Positions 17,078 through 27,098 of a stretch of 64,000 nt of DNA are shown one piece after another. Position 1 is the stretch's first letter, and each line of letters starts with the position of its first letter. The notes below the pieces were generated by a model, which did no database searches, had not been told where the DNA came from, and was given only the letters and a program-made list of their open reading frames with translations. This DNA comes from Massilia sp. HP4. GTDB taxonomy: Bacteria > Pseudomonadota > Gammaproteobacteria > Burkholderiales > Burkholderiaceae_D. The stretch spans positions 1 to 64,000 of the forward strand of contig NZ_STGG01000074.1 of assembly GCF_005222695.1 (NCBI RefSeq), read 5' to 3'. Position numbers and translations under genes: made by a program.

Positions 17078-18352
17078 ATGGCGCACGCTTGCGGCGTTGA
17101 CTTCGGCACGTCCAACTCCACAGTCGGCTGGCTCCGCGCCGGCACGACGCATTCCGCCCCGACGGCGCTGCTCACGCTCGAAGACGGCAAGCCGACCTTG
17201 CCGTCGGTGGTGTTCTTCAATGCCGACGACGAGCGGGTCAGCTATGGCCGCGCGGCGCTGGCCGAATACCTCGAGGGCTACGAAGGGCGCCTCATGCGCT
17301 CGCTCAAGAGTTTGCTGGGTACCAGCCTGATCGACGGCCAGACCGAGGTCGCCGGCCGCTCCCTGCCATTTCGTTCACTGCTGGCCCAATTCATCGGCGA
17401 AGTAAAGCGCCGCGCCGAGAACCAGGCCGGCGCCGCCTTCGACAGCGCGGTTTTCGGCCGTCCGGTATTCTTCATCGACGACGACCCGCAGGCCGACAAG
17501 CTGGCCGAGGATACCCTGCACGAGATCGCGCGCTCGGTGGGTTTCAAGGAGATCGGCTTCCAGTACGAACCGATCGCCGCCGCCTTCGACTACGAGGCGC
17601 GCATCGACCGCGAAGAACTGGTGCTGATCGCCGACATCGGCGGCGGCACGTCCGACTTTTCGCTGGTGCGCCTGGGGCCGCAGCGCGCGGCGCGCCTGGA
17701 CCGGCGCGACGACATCCTGGCCAATGGCGGCGTGCACATCGGCGGCACCGATTTCGACAAGTACCTGAGCCTGGCCAGCGTCATGCCGCTGCTCGGCTAC
17801 GGCAGCAGCCTGCGCTCGGGCGCCGCGATCCCGTCCAGTTATTACTTCAACCTGGCGACCTGGCACACGATCAACCAGGCCTATACGCGCAAGAGCGTGA
17901 CCCAGCTGGCCGACCTGGCGCGCGACGCCAGCGAGCCGGCGAGAATCGCACGCCTGCAGAACCTGATCGACGAGCGCGCCGGCCACTGGCTGGCGATCCA
18001 GGTCGAGGGCGCCAAGATCGCGCTGTCCGATGCCGACCTGGTGCGCCTGCAGCTCGATCGCCTGTCGCCGCCCGAGACGCTGGATATCGCCCGCGCCCAG
18101 TTCGAGGCGGCCATCGCCGGCCTGGTCGACCAGGTGGCGACCACGGTCGATAGACTGTTCGCCGACGCCGGCGTGCAGCCGGGCGACGTGGATACGGTAT
18201 TCTTTACGGGCGGCTCGAGCGGCGTCGGCCTGCTGCGCGAGCGTATCGGGGCCCTGGTGCCGGACGCGCGCCGGGTCGAGGGCGACCTGTTCGGCAGCAT
18301 CGGCACCGGCCTGGCGCTGGACGCGCTGCGCAAGTTTGGGTCAAGCCTGTAA
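17078..18352 (+). CDS. yegD: Hsp70-like ATPase, YegD family
   Basis: A 424-residue protein with the actin/Hsp70 ATPase fold and no full-length Hsp70 substrate-binding domain, as in E. coli YegD. Phosphate 1 motif: CGVDFGTSNSTVGW (residues 5-18). Phosphate 2: LIADIGGGTSDFSL. Adenosine motif: VFFTGGSSGVGLLRERI. Start supported by AAAGGG at 17067-17072. YegD-type proteins are chaperone homologues of unclear function. The exonuclease gene follows after 25 bp on the same strand, suggesting a two-gene operon. Confidence 0.9.
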   Translation: MAHACGVDFGTSNSTVGWLRAGTTHSAPTALLTLEDGKPTLPSVVFFNADDERVSYGRAALAEYLEGYEGRLMRSLKSLLGTSLIDGQTEVAGRSLPFRSLLAQFIGEVKRRAENQAGAAFDSAVFGRPVFFIDDDPQADKLAEDTLHEIARSVGFKEIGFQYEPIAAAFDYEARIDREELVLIADIGGGTSDFSLVRLGPQRAARLDRRDDILANGGVHIGGTDFDKYLSLASVMPLLGYGSSLRSGAAIPSSYYFNLATWHTINQAYTRKSVTQLADLARDASEPARIARLQNLIDERAGHWLAIQVEGAKIALSDADLVRLQLDRLSPPETLDIARAQFEAAIAGLVDQVATTVDRLFADAGVQPGDVDTVFFTGGSSGVGLLRERIGALVPDARRVEGDLFGSIGTGLALDALRKFGSSL

Positions 18353-18377
18353 TACGAACACAATATGGGAAACAACG

Positions 18378-19040
18378 ATGAGTGTTTATGATCGACCGCT
18401 GGTGATGCTCGACTTCGAGACCACCGGCCTGTCGCCCGATATGGGCGACCGCATTACCGAAGTGGCGGCGCTGCGCATCGTGGGCGGCGAGGTGGCCGAG
18501 CGCTACGTCTCGCTGGTCAATTGCGGCGTGCGGGTCCCGTCCTTCATCACCCAGCTGACCGGCATCACCCAGCAGATGGTCGACAGCGCGCCGCCGGCCC
18601 ACCAGGTGGTGCCCGAGCTGCTCGATTTCATCGGTGGCGACGTGCTGTCGGCGCACAATGCCAGCTTCGACGAGAAATTCCTCAAGGCCGAGGGTGCGCG
18701 CTATGGCCGCGCCACCGCGCACACCGGCCTGGTGTGTTCGCTGAAGCTGTCGCGCCGCCTGTTCCCGGGCTTGTACAGCTACAAGCTGGGCCAGCTCTCG
18801 CAACAGCTGGGCATCGAGTTCCGCGGCACCGCCCACCGGGCCGAGGCCGATGCCCAGGTCGCCGCCGACGTGCTGCTGCACGCCGCGCGCCATCTCGGCC
18901 GCACCTGCGGCATCGAGCAGGTCGAACCGGCGCTGCTGGTCTCGATCAACAAGGTCGCGGCCGCCAAGATCCCCGCCTTCCTCGACAAGTACGCGTCCAC
19001 CGTGCGCGAACGCCGCAGCGCGGCCGCTGCCGCCTGCTGA
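18378..19040 (+). CDS. DEDDh 3'-5' exonuclease (DNA polymerase III epsilon-like)
   Basis: A 220-residue exonuclease domain protein. ExoI motif: LDFETTGLSP (Asp11, Glu13). ExoII: LSAHNASFDEKFL. ExoIII: HRAEADAQVAADVL with the His-x4-Asp of the DEDDh class. The ATG at 18378 follows GGGAAACAACG; the open frame continues upstream to 18030 but there only shadows the Hsp70-like gene. It is too short and too divergent in context to be certain as DnaQ (no dnaE or rnhA neighbour). It is better called an epsilon-like exonuclease for DNA repair or RNA trimming. Confidence 0.88.
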   Translation: MSVYDRPLVMLDFETTGLSPDMGDRITEVAALRIVGGEVAERYVSLVNCGVRVPSFITQLTGITQQMVDSAPPAHQVVPELLDFIGGDVLSAHNASFDEKFLKAEGARYGRATAHTGLVCSLKLSRRLFPGLYSYKLGQLSQQLGIEFRGTAHRAEADAQVAADVLLHAARHLGRTCGIEQVEPALLVSINKVAAAKIPAFLDKYASTVRERRSAAAAAC

Positions 19041-19173
19041 GCTACTCCAGCTTCCGGCGGGGGCGCGAACCGCGCGCCGCCGCCCGTCCGATTGTGCGGT
19101 CGCAAATCCTGAATCCTTCGCTCTCCTTAAAATTTTAATAACGGGATGAACAGCGACCGGCGAGAGGATTTCG

Positions 19174-20598
19174 ATGAGCGAAGATGCCGCCCGCCAGGGC
19201 CTTGATACCTACCAGTGGTTCCAGCGCGCCGCGGCGACCGGCAATCCCTACGCCCAGTTCAACCTGGCCCAGCTCTACCTGCGCGGCGCCGGCGTGGCGC
19301 GCGACGATGTCCAGGCCGCCGCCTGGATGGCGCGCGCCGCAGCGAGCGGCCTGGCCTATGCCCAGAACCACCTGGGCGCCATGTACTACAACGGGCGCGG
19401 CGTATGCTGCGACCATGCGCGGGCCGCCCACTGGTTCCGCCGCGCCGCGCTGCAGGGCGACCGCTCGGCCCAGCACAACCTCGGCCTGTTGTACCGCAAG
19501 GGGCGCGGCGTGCCCAGGTCGCACAAGGCCGCGATCGGCTGGTTCTGCCGCGCCGCCGAGCAAGGCATGGCGCGCGCCCAGGCCCAGCTCGCCGAGGGCT
19601 ATCTGCTCGGTCTCGGGGTCAATGTCAGCCATCCGCTTGCGATGGCCTGGTTCCGCAAGGCGGCCATGCAGGGGCATGTCGCGGCCCAGGTGCAGCTGGC
19701 GCAGATGTATGCGCGCGGCCAGGGCGTGGCGCCGAGTCCGGCCCAGGCCCTGTACTGGTTCCGCCATGCGGCCGGGGCCGGCGACCCGACTGCCCAGCGC
19801 CAGCTGGGCCTGGCCTATGCCGAAGGGCGCGGCGCCGGCCCCGACCCGGCGCTGGCCGTCCAGTGGCTCGAGCGCGCGGCGGCCGGCGGCGAACGCGAGG
19901 CGCTGTACGCGCTGGGCGGCCTGCTGTCCGGCGGCGCTCTGCCGCGCGACAGCAGGCGCGCCTTGCGCTGCTACCTGCAGGCAGCGGCCCAGGGCCATGT
20001 GCAGGCCCAGTACCGGGTGGCGCGCATGCTGGCCGGCGGCTGCGGCGTGTCGCGCGATCCCGCGCGCGCGCTGGCGTTCTACGTTCAGGCGGCCGAGGCC
20101 GGCGCCGCCAATGCCCAGTTCGCGCTGGGCCTCCTGTATGCCAAGGGGCAGGGCGTGGCGCGCGACCTGGTCCAGGCCGCGGCCTGGTACCGGCGCGCCG
20201 CCCAGCAGGGCGACGCCAGCGCCCAGAACAATCTCGGCGCCATGTATGCCTGCGGCGTGGGCGTGCCGCGCGACGACGTGCTGGCCGCCCACTGGTACCG
20301 CCTCGCGGCCCGGCAAGACCACGCGCCGGCCCAGCACAACCTGGGCGGGCTGTATGCGGCCGGGCGTGGGGTCGTGAAAGACCCGGTGCGCGCCTGCATG
20401 TGGGCCTGGCTGGCGCGCCAGGGCAAGGGCCTCGAGAAGGCGGCGCCGGCCGACGTGGCGCTGGCGGCAAGCACGGCGGCGAACGACTACACCGCCTCCC
20501 TCAGCCCGGCCGAGCGCAGCCGGGCCCGCGCCCTGGTGGAGCGCTGGCTCGCATCCAGGACCAGTCCGCGCCGGCTACTGGGCCGCACCGGCGCATGA
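19174..20598 (+). CDS. Sel1-like repeat (SLR) protein
   Basis: A 474-residue protein made almost wholly of eleven tandem Sel1 repeats of 36 residues (one of 35) from about residue 12 to 410. Each has the pattern A..WF.RAA..G...AQ..LG..Y..G.GV..D. The C-terminal 60 residues are a non-repeat Arg/Ala-rich tail. No signal peptide is seen, so it is probably a cytoplasmic scaffold. SLR proteins mediate protein-protein contacts in signalling, envelope stress or secretion, and the partner here is unknown. Start chosen from GAGAGGA at 19161-19168. Confidence 0.9.
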   Translation: MSEDAARQGLDTYQWFQRAAATGNPYAQFNLAQLYLRGAGVARDDVQAAAWMARAAASGLAYAQNHLGAMYYNGRGVCCDHARAAHWFRRAALQGDRSAQHNLGLLYRKGRGVPRSHKAAIGWFCRAAEQGMARAQAQLAEGYLLGLGVNVSHPLAMAWFRKAAMQGHVAAQVQLAQMYARGQGVAPSPAQALYWFRHAAGAGDPTAQRQLGLAYAEGRGAGPDPALAVQWLERAAAGGEREALYALGGLLSGGALPRDSRRALRCYLQAAAQGHVQAQYRVARMLAGGCGVSRDPARALAFYVQAAEAGAANAQFALGLLYAKGQGVARDLVQAAAWYRRAAQQGDASAQNNLGAMYACGVGVPRDDVLAAHWYRLAARQDHAPAQHNLGGLYAAGRGVVKDPVRACMWAWLARQGKGLEKAAPADVALAASTAANDYTASLSPAERSRARALVERWLASRTSPRRLLGRTGA

Positions 20599-20658
20599 TG
20601 GCCTGGCGCCCGCGCCGCAGGGTTGTGCCGGCAAGCGGGTATGCGTGTCACGTGCGCC

Positions 20659-20691
20659 GTAAACACGCCGCAAACACGCCGCAAACACGCC
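20659..20691. repeat. Three tandem 11-bp repeats
   Basis: The unit G(T/C)AAACACGCC occurs three times head to tail at 20659-20669, 20670-20680 and 20681-20691, in the gap before the prolyl oligopeptidase gene. The last two units are identical. It may be a slippage-prone sequence or direct-repeat binding sites. Confidence 0.6.
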
Positions 20692-20802
20692 TCCGGACGC
20701 TCTTGCCGCGCGGGCAGCCCGGCCATATCCAAGCATGTCATTTCGCGCTATGATGCCCTGCGGCCACAAGCCCACCCCATCATTAAACAGCCCGAGAACA
20801 AT

Positions 20803-22971
<2,169 letters not shown>

Positions 22972-23044
22972 GCCTTATTCAAACTCGATCCATGTATTGA
23001 ACATTTAATTTCGTTCAAATACGATAGGCTTGGGCTAGTGTAGT

Positions 23045-23082
23045 AATAAAGGCCGCTGGAGTAATCCAGCGGCCTTTATTTT
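23045..23082 (+). terminator. Intrinsic terminator of the prolyl oligopeptidase gene
   Basis: AATAAAGGCCGCTGGA pairs perfectly with TCCAGCGGCCTTTATT around a GTAA tetraloop and is followed by TTTT. This is a textbook Rho-independent terminator. Confidence 0.9.
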
Positions 23083-23216
23083 CATTCGAATAAATCTTCT
23101 CCCTTATGGGATAGTAGTTTGCAATACTGTTTACTACGAATGTATGGAATTTGTACTTGAGTGTCGACTATGTAATTGCCGAGGTTTTTGGAATATGGAA
23201 GGGTGATACATTTATT

Positions 23217-23245
23217 TTGTACATACCAATGTACAACTATATAAA
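23217..23245 (+). promoter_or_regulatory. Putative promoter with overlapping palindromic operator
   Basis: A perfect 8-bp inverted repeat TTGTACAT-acca-ATGTACAA (23217-23236) overlaps a possible -35 box TTGTAC. A 17-nt spacer leads to a -10 box TATAAA (23240-23245). The predicted start near 23252 would leave only about 11 nt before the ATG, with the AGGAG ribosome site at the very 5' end. That is unusually short, so the real promoter may lie farther upstream and the palindrome alone be the functional site. Confidence 0.45.
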
Positions 23246-23262
23246 CTTCCATAGGAGTAGTA

Positions 23263-23916
23263 ATGTCTAATCCAGAGTATCAAGCAACGACTAATTGGGA
23301 CGATATGGCCCTGGTGCGTCCAATCTCGGCGCCCGTCAATTGGGACGATCTGGCGCTGGTGCGTCCAATCTCGCCAACGAGCAACCCGGTCATTGCGGCG
23401 GGCGGCAGCTTCGAACTCGTCGCCGCCGGTTCGCTCTTCGGCACCAAGCTCACCCTCGTCGAAGGCCAGGGTCTGGTCATCGACCGGGTGGGCATCGCCC
23501 TCGAAGGCGTCGAGAACGTCCAGGGCAGCAATGCTCCCGATGCCGTCCTGCTCCAGAATCTGCTGACCAGGCTCGAATCCAAGAACTTCAATAGCATCAT
23601 CGTCGAAAAAACAGGCGCGATCGGACTCGAAGCCGGTACCGCCTCGATCACCGATCTCAGCAGCGGTCCCTACAATATCGTCGGCGTCGAGGATTTGGAT
23701 ACGTCCGGCGCCTATGGCACGATCTTGTTGTCTGGCGCAGATGGTAATTGGGAAATTACGATTCTGCAGCCGGTTGCGCTTGAAGGTGGCGAAGTATCGA
23801 TTACCGCTACCGAACACAGTATCGATAATCTCCAGGGTTATGGTAATTACCTGACCGGTGTCGAATCGCCGATTATTCCAATTGGCTTCAATGGCGTGGA
23901 ATTTGCCCTGCTCTAA
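23263..23916 (+). CDS. Unknown protein with duplicated N-terminal NWDD(M/L)ALVRPIS motif
   Basis: I do not recognise this 217-residue protein. Residues 11-22 and 26-37 are near-identical 12-residue repeats, NWDDMALVRPIS and NWDDLALVRPIS. They are encoded by two 36-bp direct repeats (23293-23328 and 23338-23373) that differ at 2 positions, which implies a recent duplication. The rest is acidic, cysteine-free, rich in Gly, Val, Ile, Leu and Ser/Thr, and looks beta-stranded, ending GFNGVEFALL. There is no signal peptide or transmembrane helix. AGGAG at 23252-23256 gives a strong start. The gene stands alone, after a strong terminator, behind an AT-richer leader with a palindromic operator. A short conserved N-terminal motif on an unrelated body suggests a leader or docking tag, but this is inference. 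Confidence 0.75.
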   Translation: MSNPEYQATTNWDDMALVRPISAPVNWDDLALVRPISPTSNPVIAAGGSFELVAAGSLFGTKLTLVEGQGLVIDRVGIALEGVENVQGSNAPDAVLLQNLLTRLESKNFNSIIVEKTGAIGLEAGTASITDLSSGPYNIVGVEDLDTSGAYGTILLSGADGNWEITILQPVALEGGEVSITATEHSIDNLQGYGNYLTGVESPIIPIGFNGVEFALL

Positions 23917-23929
23917 GAACATCGCTCCC

Positions 23930-23962
23930 GGCAAGGCAGATAAGGTGTAGTCGCGCCTTGCC
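23930..23962 (+). terminator. Hairpin after the NWDD-repeat gene
   Basis: GGCAAGGC (23930-23937) pairs with GCCTTGCC (23955-23962) across a 17-nt loop, 13 nt after the stop codon. Only an A-run follows, so termination efficiency is doubtful. Confidence 0.4.
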
Positions 23963-24032
23963 GTAAAAGATGGGTCTCGCCGGCAAGGCCTGGACAGGCC
24001 ACTGCATCAAGTGGTTCATGCATCGAATGCCC

Positions 24033-24056
24033 CGCCCGGACGACAGCGTCCGAACG
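24033..24056 (-). terminator. Hairpin after the XRE/cupin regulator gene
   Basis: CGCCCGGACG and CGTCCGAACG form a 10-bp stem (one G-T pair on one strand) around a 4-nt loop, just beyond the minus-strand regulator stop. There is no clear T-run. Confidence 0.35.
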
Positions 24057-24060
24057 ACGT

Positions 24061-24636
24061 CTATCGATGCACGACCACCAGCATCGCCTTCGCCTCGGTC
24101 TTGCCGGTATTGCGAATCACATGGTTTTGATCGGCCGGATAGCGCGCCGTCGCGCCATGGCGCACCTTCTTCTTTTCGTTCCCAACTTCGAGCTCGACCG
24201 TGCCGGTAATCACCGTCAGGTGTTCCCCCGTGCCCGGGTCGTGGGCCTGCGACGCCAGCTCTCCCCCGGGCGCGAGCGTCAACTCATACCATTCGTACTT
24301 GCCCGCCAGGTCCATCGGCCCCAGGATGCGCAGGGAGTAACCGGCATGGGCGCCGGGCAGGGTGGGGATCTCGTGTGCATCGACCAGCCGGATGAGGTTG
24401 GCGCTGCGCACCTCGGACGACAGCAGCTCGCCGATCTGCACACCAAGTGCATTGGCCAGCCGCCAGGTGATGGCGATGGTCGGGTTGGCCTTTTCGCGCT
24501 CGATCTGGGACAGCATCGATTTCGAGACCCCGGCGATACGCGACAGGTCTTCCAGTGTCAGGCCGCGCGCCAGCCGCAGGCGTTGTAGCGTCGCGCCAAC
24601 TTCTGGTGGGGCATTGTTTGTTAGAGTGGTACTCAT
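24061..24636 (-). CDS. XRE-family regulator with C-terminal cupin domain
   Basis: A 191-residue transcription factor. The N-terminal helix-turn-helix (about 12-66) reads LQRLRLARGLTLEDLSRIAGVSKSMLSQIEREKANPTI. The C-terminal cupin_2 domain (about 110-190) includes GGELASQAHDPGTGEHLTVITG, which probably senses a small ligand. This architecture matches the SutR/PuuR type, which often controls amino acid or amine catabolism. It is divergent from kbl-tdh-sdaA across a 222-bp region that holds two palindromes. I therefore infer that it regulates those threonine/serine-degradation genes and itself. Confidence 0.9.
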   Translation of the reverse strand: MSTTLTNNAPPEVGATLQRLRLARGLTLEDLSRIAGVSKSMLSQIEREKANPTIAITWRLANALGVQIGELLSSEVRSANLIRLVDAHEIPTLPGAHAGYSLRILGPMDLAGKYEWYELTLAPGGELASQAHDPGTGEHLTVITGTVELEVGNEKKKVRHGATARYPADQNHVIRNTGKTEAKAMLVVVHR

Positions 24637-24661
24637 GGTCGGTCCGCTGGCCTGATGTGGT

Positions 24662-24765
24662 ATTGCTTAATGCAATTTATTTATAAGTATATTTCAACCG
24701 GCTTGCCAAGTTCATTGGCTCCGCGTAATATTCAATATATCGAATTTTTGTTCGAGATAGCGAAC
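24662..24765. promoter_or_regulatory. Candidate operators between the XRE/cupin gene and kbl
   Basis: This AT-rich divergent region has ATTGC-TTAAT-GCAAT at 24662-24676. It also has GTTCG-N6-CGAAC at 24750-24765, which overlaps TCGAA-N6-TTCGA at 24740-24755. The site near 24670 lies close to the regulator start and the other pair closer to kbl, so one protein could control both directions. The assignment to this regulator is by position only. Confidence 0.45.
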
Positions 24766-24858
24766 TAGTTCTCTACATCGAACGAGCCAACGGTACAACA
24801 TCCGCCGACCGCCGGTCAAGCCGCGGTTTTGCCACACCACAGGGAACAGGGGAACATC

Positions 24859-26061
24859 ATGAGCGATCAAGCCTTCTACAGCAGCCTGCAGCAAAAACTC
24901 GCCACCTTGAAGGACGAGGGCCTGTTCAAGCCCGAGCGCGTGCTGGCCTCGCGCCAGGGCGCCGAAGTGGTCGCGCAGGATGGCCGTACCCTGATCAATA
25001 TGTGCGCCAATAACTACCTGGGCCTGTCGGGCGACGTCGAGACCCAGGAAGCCGCCGCCGCCGCCCTGGACAAATACGGCTATGGCCTGTCGTCGGTGCG
25101 TTTCATCTGCGGCACCCAGACCGTGCACAAGGAACTAGAACAGGCGCTGTCGAGCTTCCTCGGCACCGAAGACACGATCCTGTACGCAGCCGCCTTCGAC
25201 GCCAATGGCGGCGTGTTCGAGCCGCTGTTCGACGAGAACGACGCCATCATCTCGGACGCCCTGAACCACGCCTCGATCATCGATGGCGTGCGCCTGTGCA
25301 AGGCCGCGCGCTACCGCTATGCCAACAACGATATGGCCGACCTCGAGAAGCAGCTGATCGCCGCCGTCGACGCAGGCAAGCGCCACAAGATCATCGTCAC
25401 CGACGGCGTGTTCTCGATGGACGGCACCATCGCCCAGCTGGACAAGATCGTCGAGCTGGCCGAAAAATACGGCGCGCTGACCATGATCGACGAATCGCAT
25501 GCCTCCGGTTTCATGGGCGCGACCGGCCGCGGCACCCACGAACACTGCGGCGTGATCGGCAAGATCGACATCATCACTGGTACCCTGGGCAAGGCCCTGG
25601 GCGGCGCCATGGGCGGTTTCACGTCCGGCAAGAAAGAAGTGATCGAGACCCTGCGCCAGAAGTCGCGTCCTTACCTGTTCTCGAATACCCTGGCGCCGAT
25701 GATTGCCGGCGCCTCGCTGGCGGTGCTGGATCGCATCTCCAGGTCGACCGAGCTGCGCGACCGCCTGCACGAAAACACCGCCTACTTCCGCCAGGAGATC
25801 GCGCGCATCGGCTTCACCATCAAGCCGGGCACGCACCCGGTGGTGCCGGTGATGCTATTCGAGGCCCCGGTCGCGCAGAAATTCGCGGCCCGCATGTTCG
25901 ACCTGGGCGTGCTGCTGTCGGGCTTCTTCTACCCGGTGGTGCCGATGGGCCAGGCGCGCGTGCGCGTGCAGCTGTCGGCGGCGCATACCCGCGAGCAGCT
26001 CGACACCGTGCTGAAGGCCTTCGAGCAGGCCGGCAAGGAACTGGGCATCATCAAGAACTAA
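24859..26061 (+). CDS. kbl: Glycine C-acetyltransferase (2-amino-3-ketobutyrate CoA ligase)
   Basis: A PLP enzyme of 400 residues that cleaves 2-amino-3-ketobutyrate with CoA to glycine and acetyl-CoA, the second step of threonine breakdown. The PLP lysine is Lys245 in GTLGKALGG, next to the expected E. coli position 244. DESHASGFMG and NNYLGL are further family blocks. The ATG at 24859 has AGGGGAA about 5 nt upstream; an extension to 24829 is not supported. The threonine dehydrogenase gene follows after 35 bp, so the two steps are co-transcribed. Confidence 0.97.
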   Translation: MSDQAFYSSLQQKLATLKDEGLFKPERVLASRQGAEVVAQDGRTLINMCANNYLGLSGDVETQEAAAAALDKYGYGLSSVRFICGTQTVHKELEQALSSFLGTEDTILYAAAFDANGGVFEPLFDENDAIISDALNHASIIDGVRLCKAARYRYANNDMADLEKQLIAAVDAGKRHKIIVTDGVFSMDGTIAQLDKIVELAEKYGALTMIDESHASGFMGATGRGTHEHCGVIGKIDIITGTLGKALGGAMGGFTSGKKEVIETLRQKSRPYLFSNTLAPMIAGASLAVLDRISRSTELRDRLHENTAYFRQEIARIGFTIKPGTHPVVPVMLFEAPVAQKFAARMFDLGVLLSGFFYPVVPMGQARVRVQLSAAHTREQLDTVLKAFEQAGKELGIIKN

Positions 26062-26096
26062 GCAAGAATAACCTAGCATCGCAAGGAATCGACAGC

Positions 26097-27059
26097 ATGG
26101 AACGCATCCTCATCATCGGCGCCAACGGCCAGATCGGCAGTGAACTGGTCAGCGCCCTGGCCGACAAGCATGGCGCGCAGAACGTGATCGCCTCGGACAT
26201 CGGCGACAACAACCTGTACGGCGCCGCGCGCTACACCCGGCTCGACGTGCTGGACAAGGGCAATCTGGCGCGCCTGGTGGCCGACGAAGGCATCACCCAG
26301 GTCTACCAGCTGGCCGCCATGCTGTCGGCTACCGGCGAAAAAGCGCCGCTGAAGGCCTGGAGCCTGAACATGGACGGCCTGCTCAACATCCTCGAGATCG
26401 CGCGCGAACGCGGCGAAGCCGGCAAGCCGCTGAAAGTGTTCTGGCCATCGTCGATCGCCGCCTTCGGCCCCAACACCCCGAGCGAGAACACGCCGCAGTT
26501 CACGATCATGGATCCGACCACGATCTACGGCATCAGCAAGCTGGCCGGCGAGCGCCTGTGCGAGTACTATCACAGCAAGTATGGCGTCGACGTGCGCAGC
26601 ATCCGCTACCCGGGCATCATCAGCTACAAATCGCCTCCGGGCGGCGGCACCACCGACTACGCGATCGCGATCTTCCACGCGGCGCTGCGCGGCGAGACCT
26701 ATGAATGCTTCCTGGGCCCGGAAACGACCCTGCCGATGATCTACATGCCCGACGCGATCCGTGCCACCATCGAGCTGATGGAAGCGCCAGCCGAACAGGT
26801 CGCGATCCGCTCGTCGTATAACGTGGCCGGCGTGTCGTTCAACCCGCGCGAACTGGCCGCCGCGATCGCGAAGGCACTGCCCGCTTTCCGCATCGACTAC
26901 CAGCCGGACAGCCGCCAGCAGATCGCCGATTCCTGGCCGAAGAGCCTCGATGACAGCCGCGCTACCGCGGACTGGGGCTGGAAATCGCGCATCGGCGTCG
27001 ACGAGATGGTCGATTCGATGCTCAAGAATATCGACGTCGGCCTGGGCGTCGCGGCTTGA
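26097..27059 (+). CDS. SDR-type L-threonine 3-dehydrogenase
   Basis: A 320-residue extended short-chain dehydrogenase. It should oxidise L-threonine with NAD+ to 2-amino-3-ketobutyrate, feeding Kbl. The Rossmann motif GANGQIGSEL lies near the N-terminus. The catalytic pair Tyr144/Lys148 is in YGISKLAGE, and PSSIAAFG supplies the Ser/Thr of the triad. This is the GalE-like form of threonine dehydrogenase, not the zinc-dependent Tdh of E. coli. I started it at 26097, with AAGGAA at 26082-26087; the frame is open upstream but only overlaps kbl. It is adjacent to kbl and sdaA. Confidence 0.92.
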   Translation: MERILIIGANGQIGSELVSALADKHGAQNVIASDIGDNNLYGAARYTRLDVLDKGNLARLVADEGITQVYQLAAMLSATGEKAPLKAWSLNMDGLLNILEIARERGEAGKPLKVFWPSSIAAFGPNTPSENTPQFTIMDPTTIYGISKLAGERLCEYYHSKYGVDVRSIRYPGIISYKSPPGGGTTDYAIAIFHAALRGETYECFLGPETTLPMIYMPDAIRATIELMEAPAEQVAIRSSYNVAGVSFNPRELAAAIAKALPAFRIDYQPDSRQQIADSWPKSLDDSRATADWGWKSRIGVDEMVDSMLKNIDVGLGVAA

Positions 27060-27098
27060 GCTGCTGATAAAAATAATATAGCGGCAAAGGAGACAACA

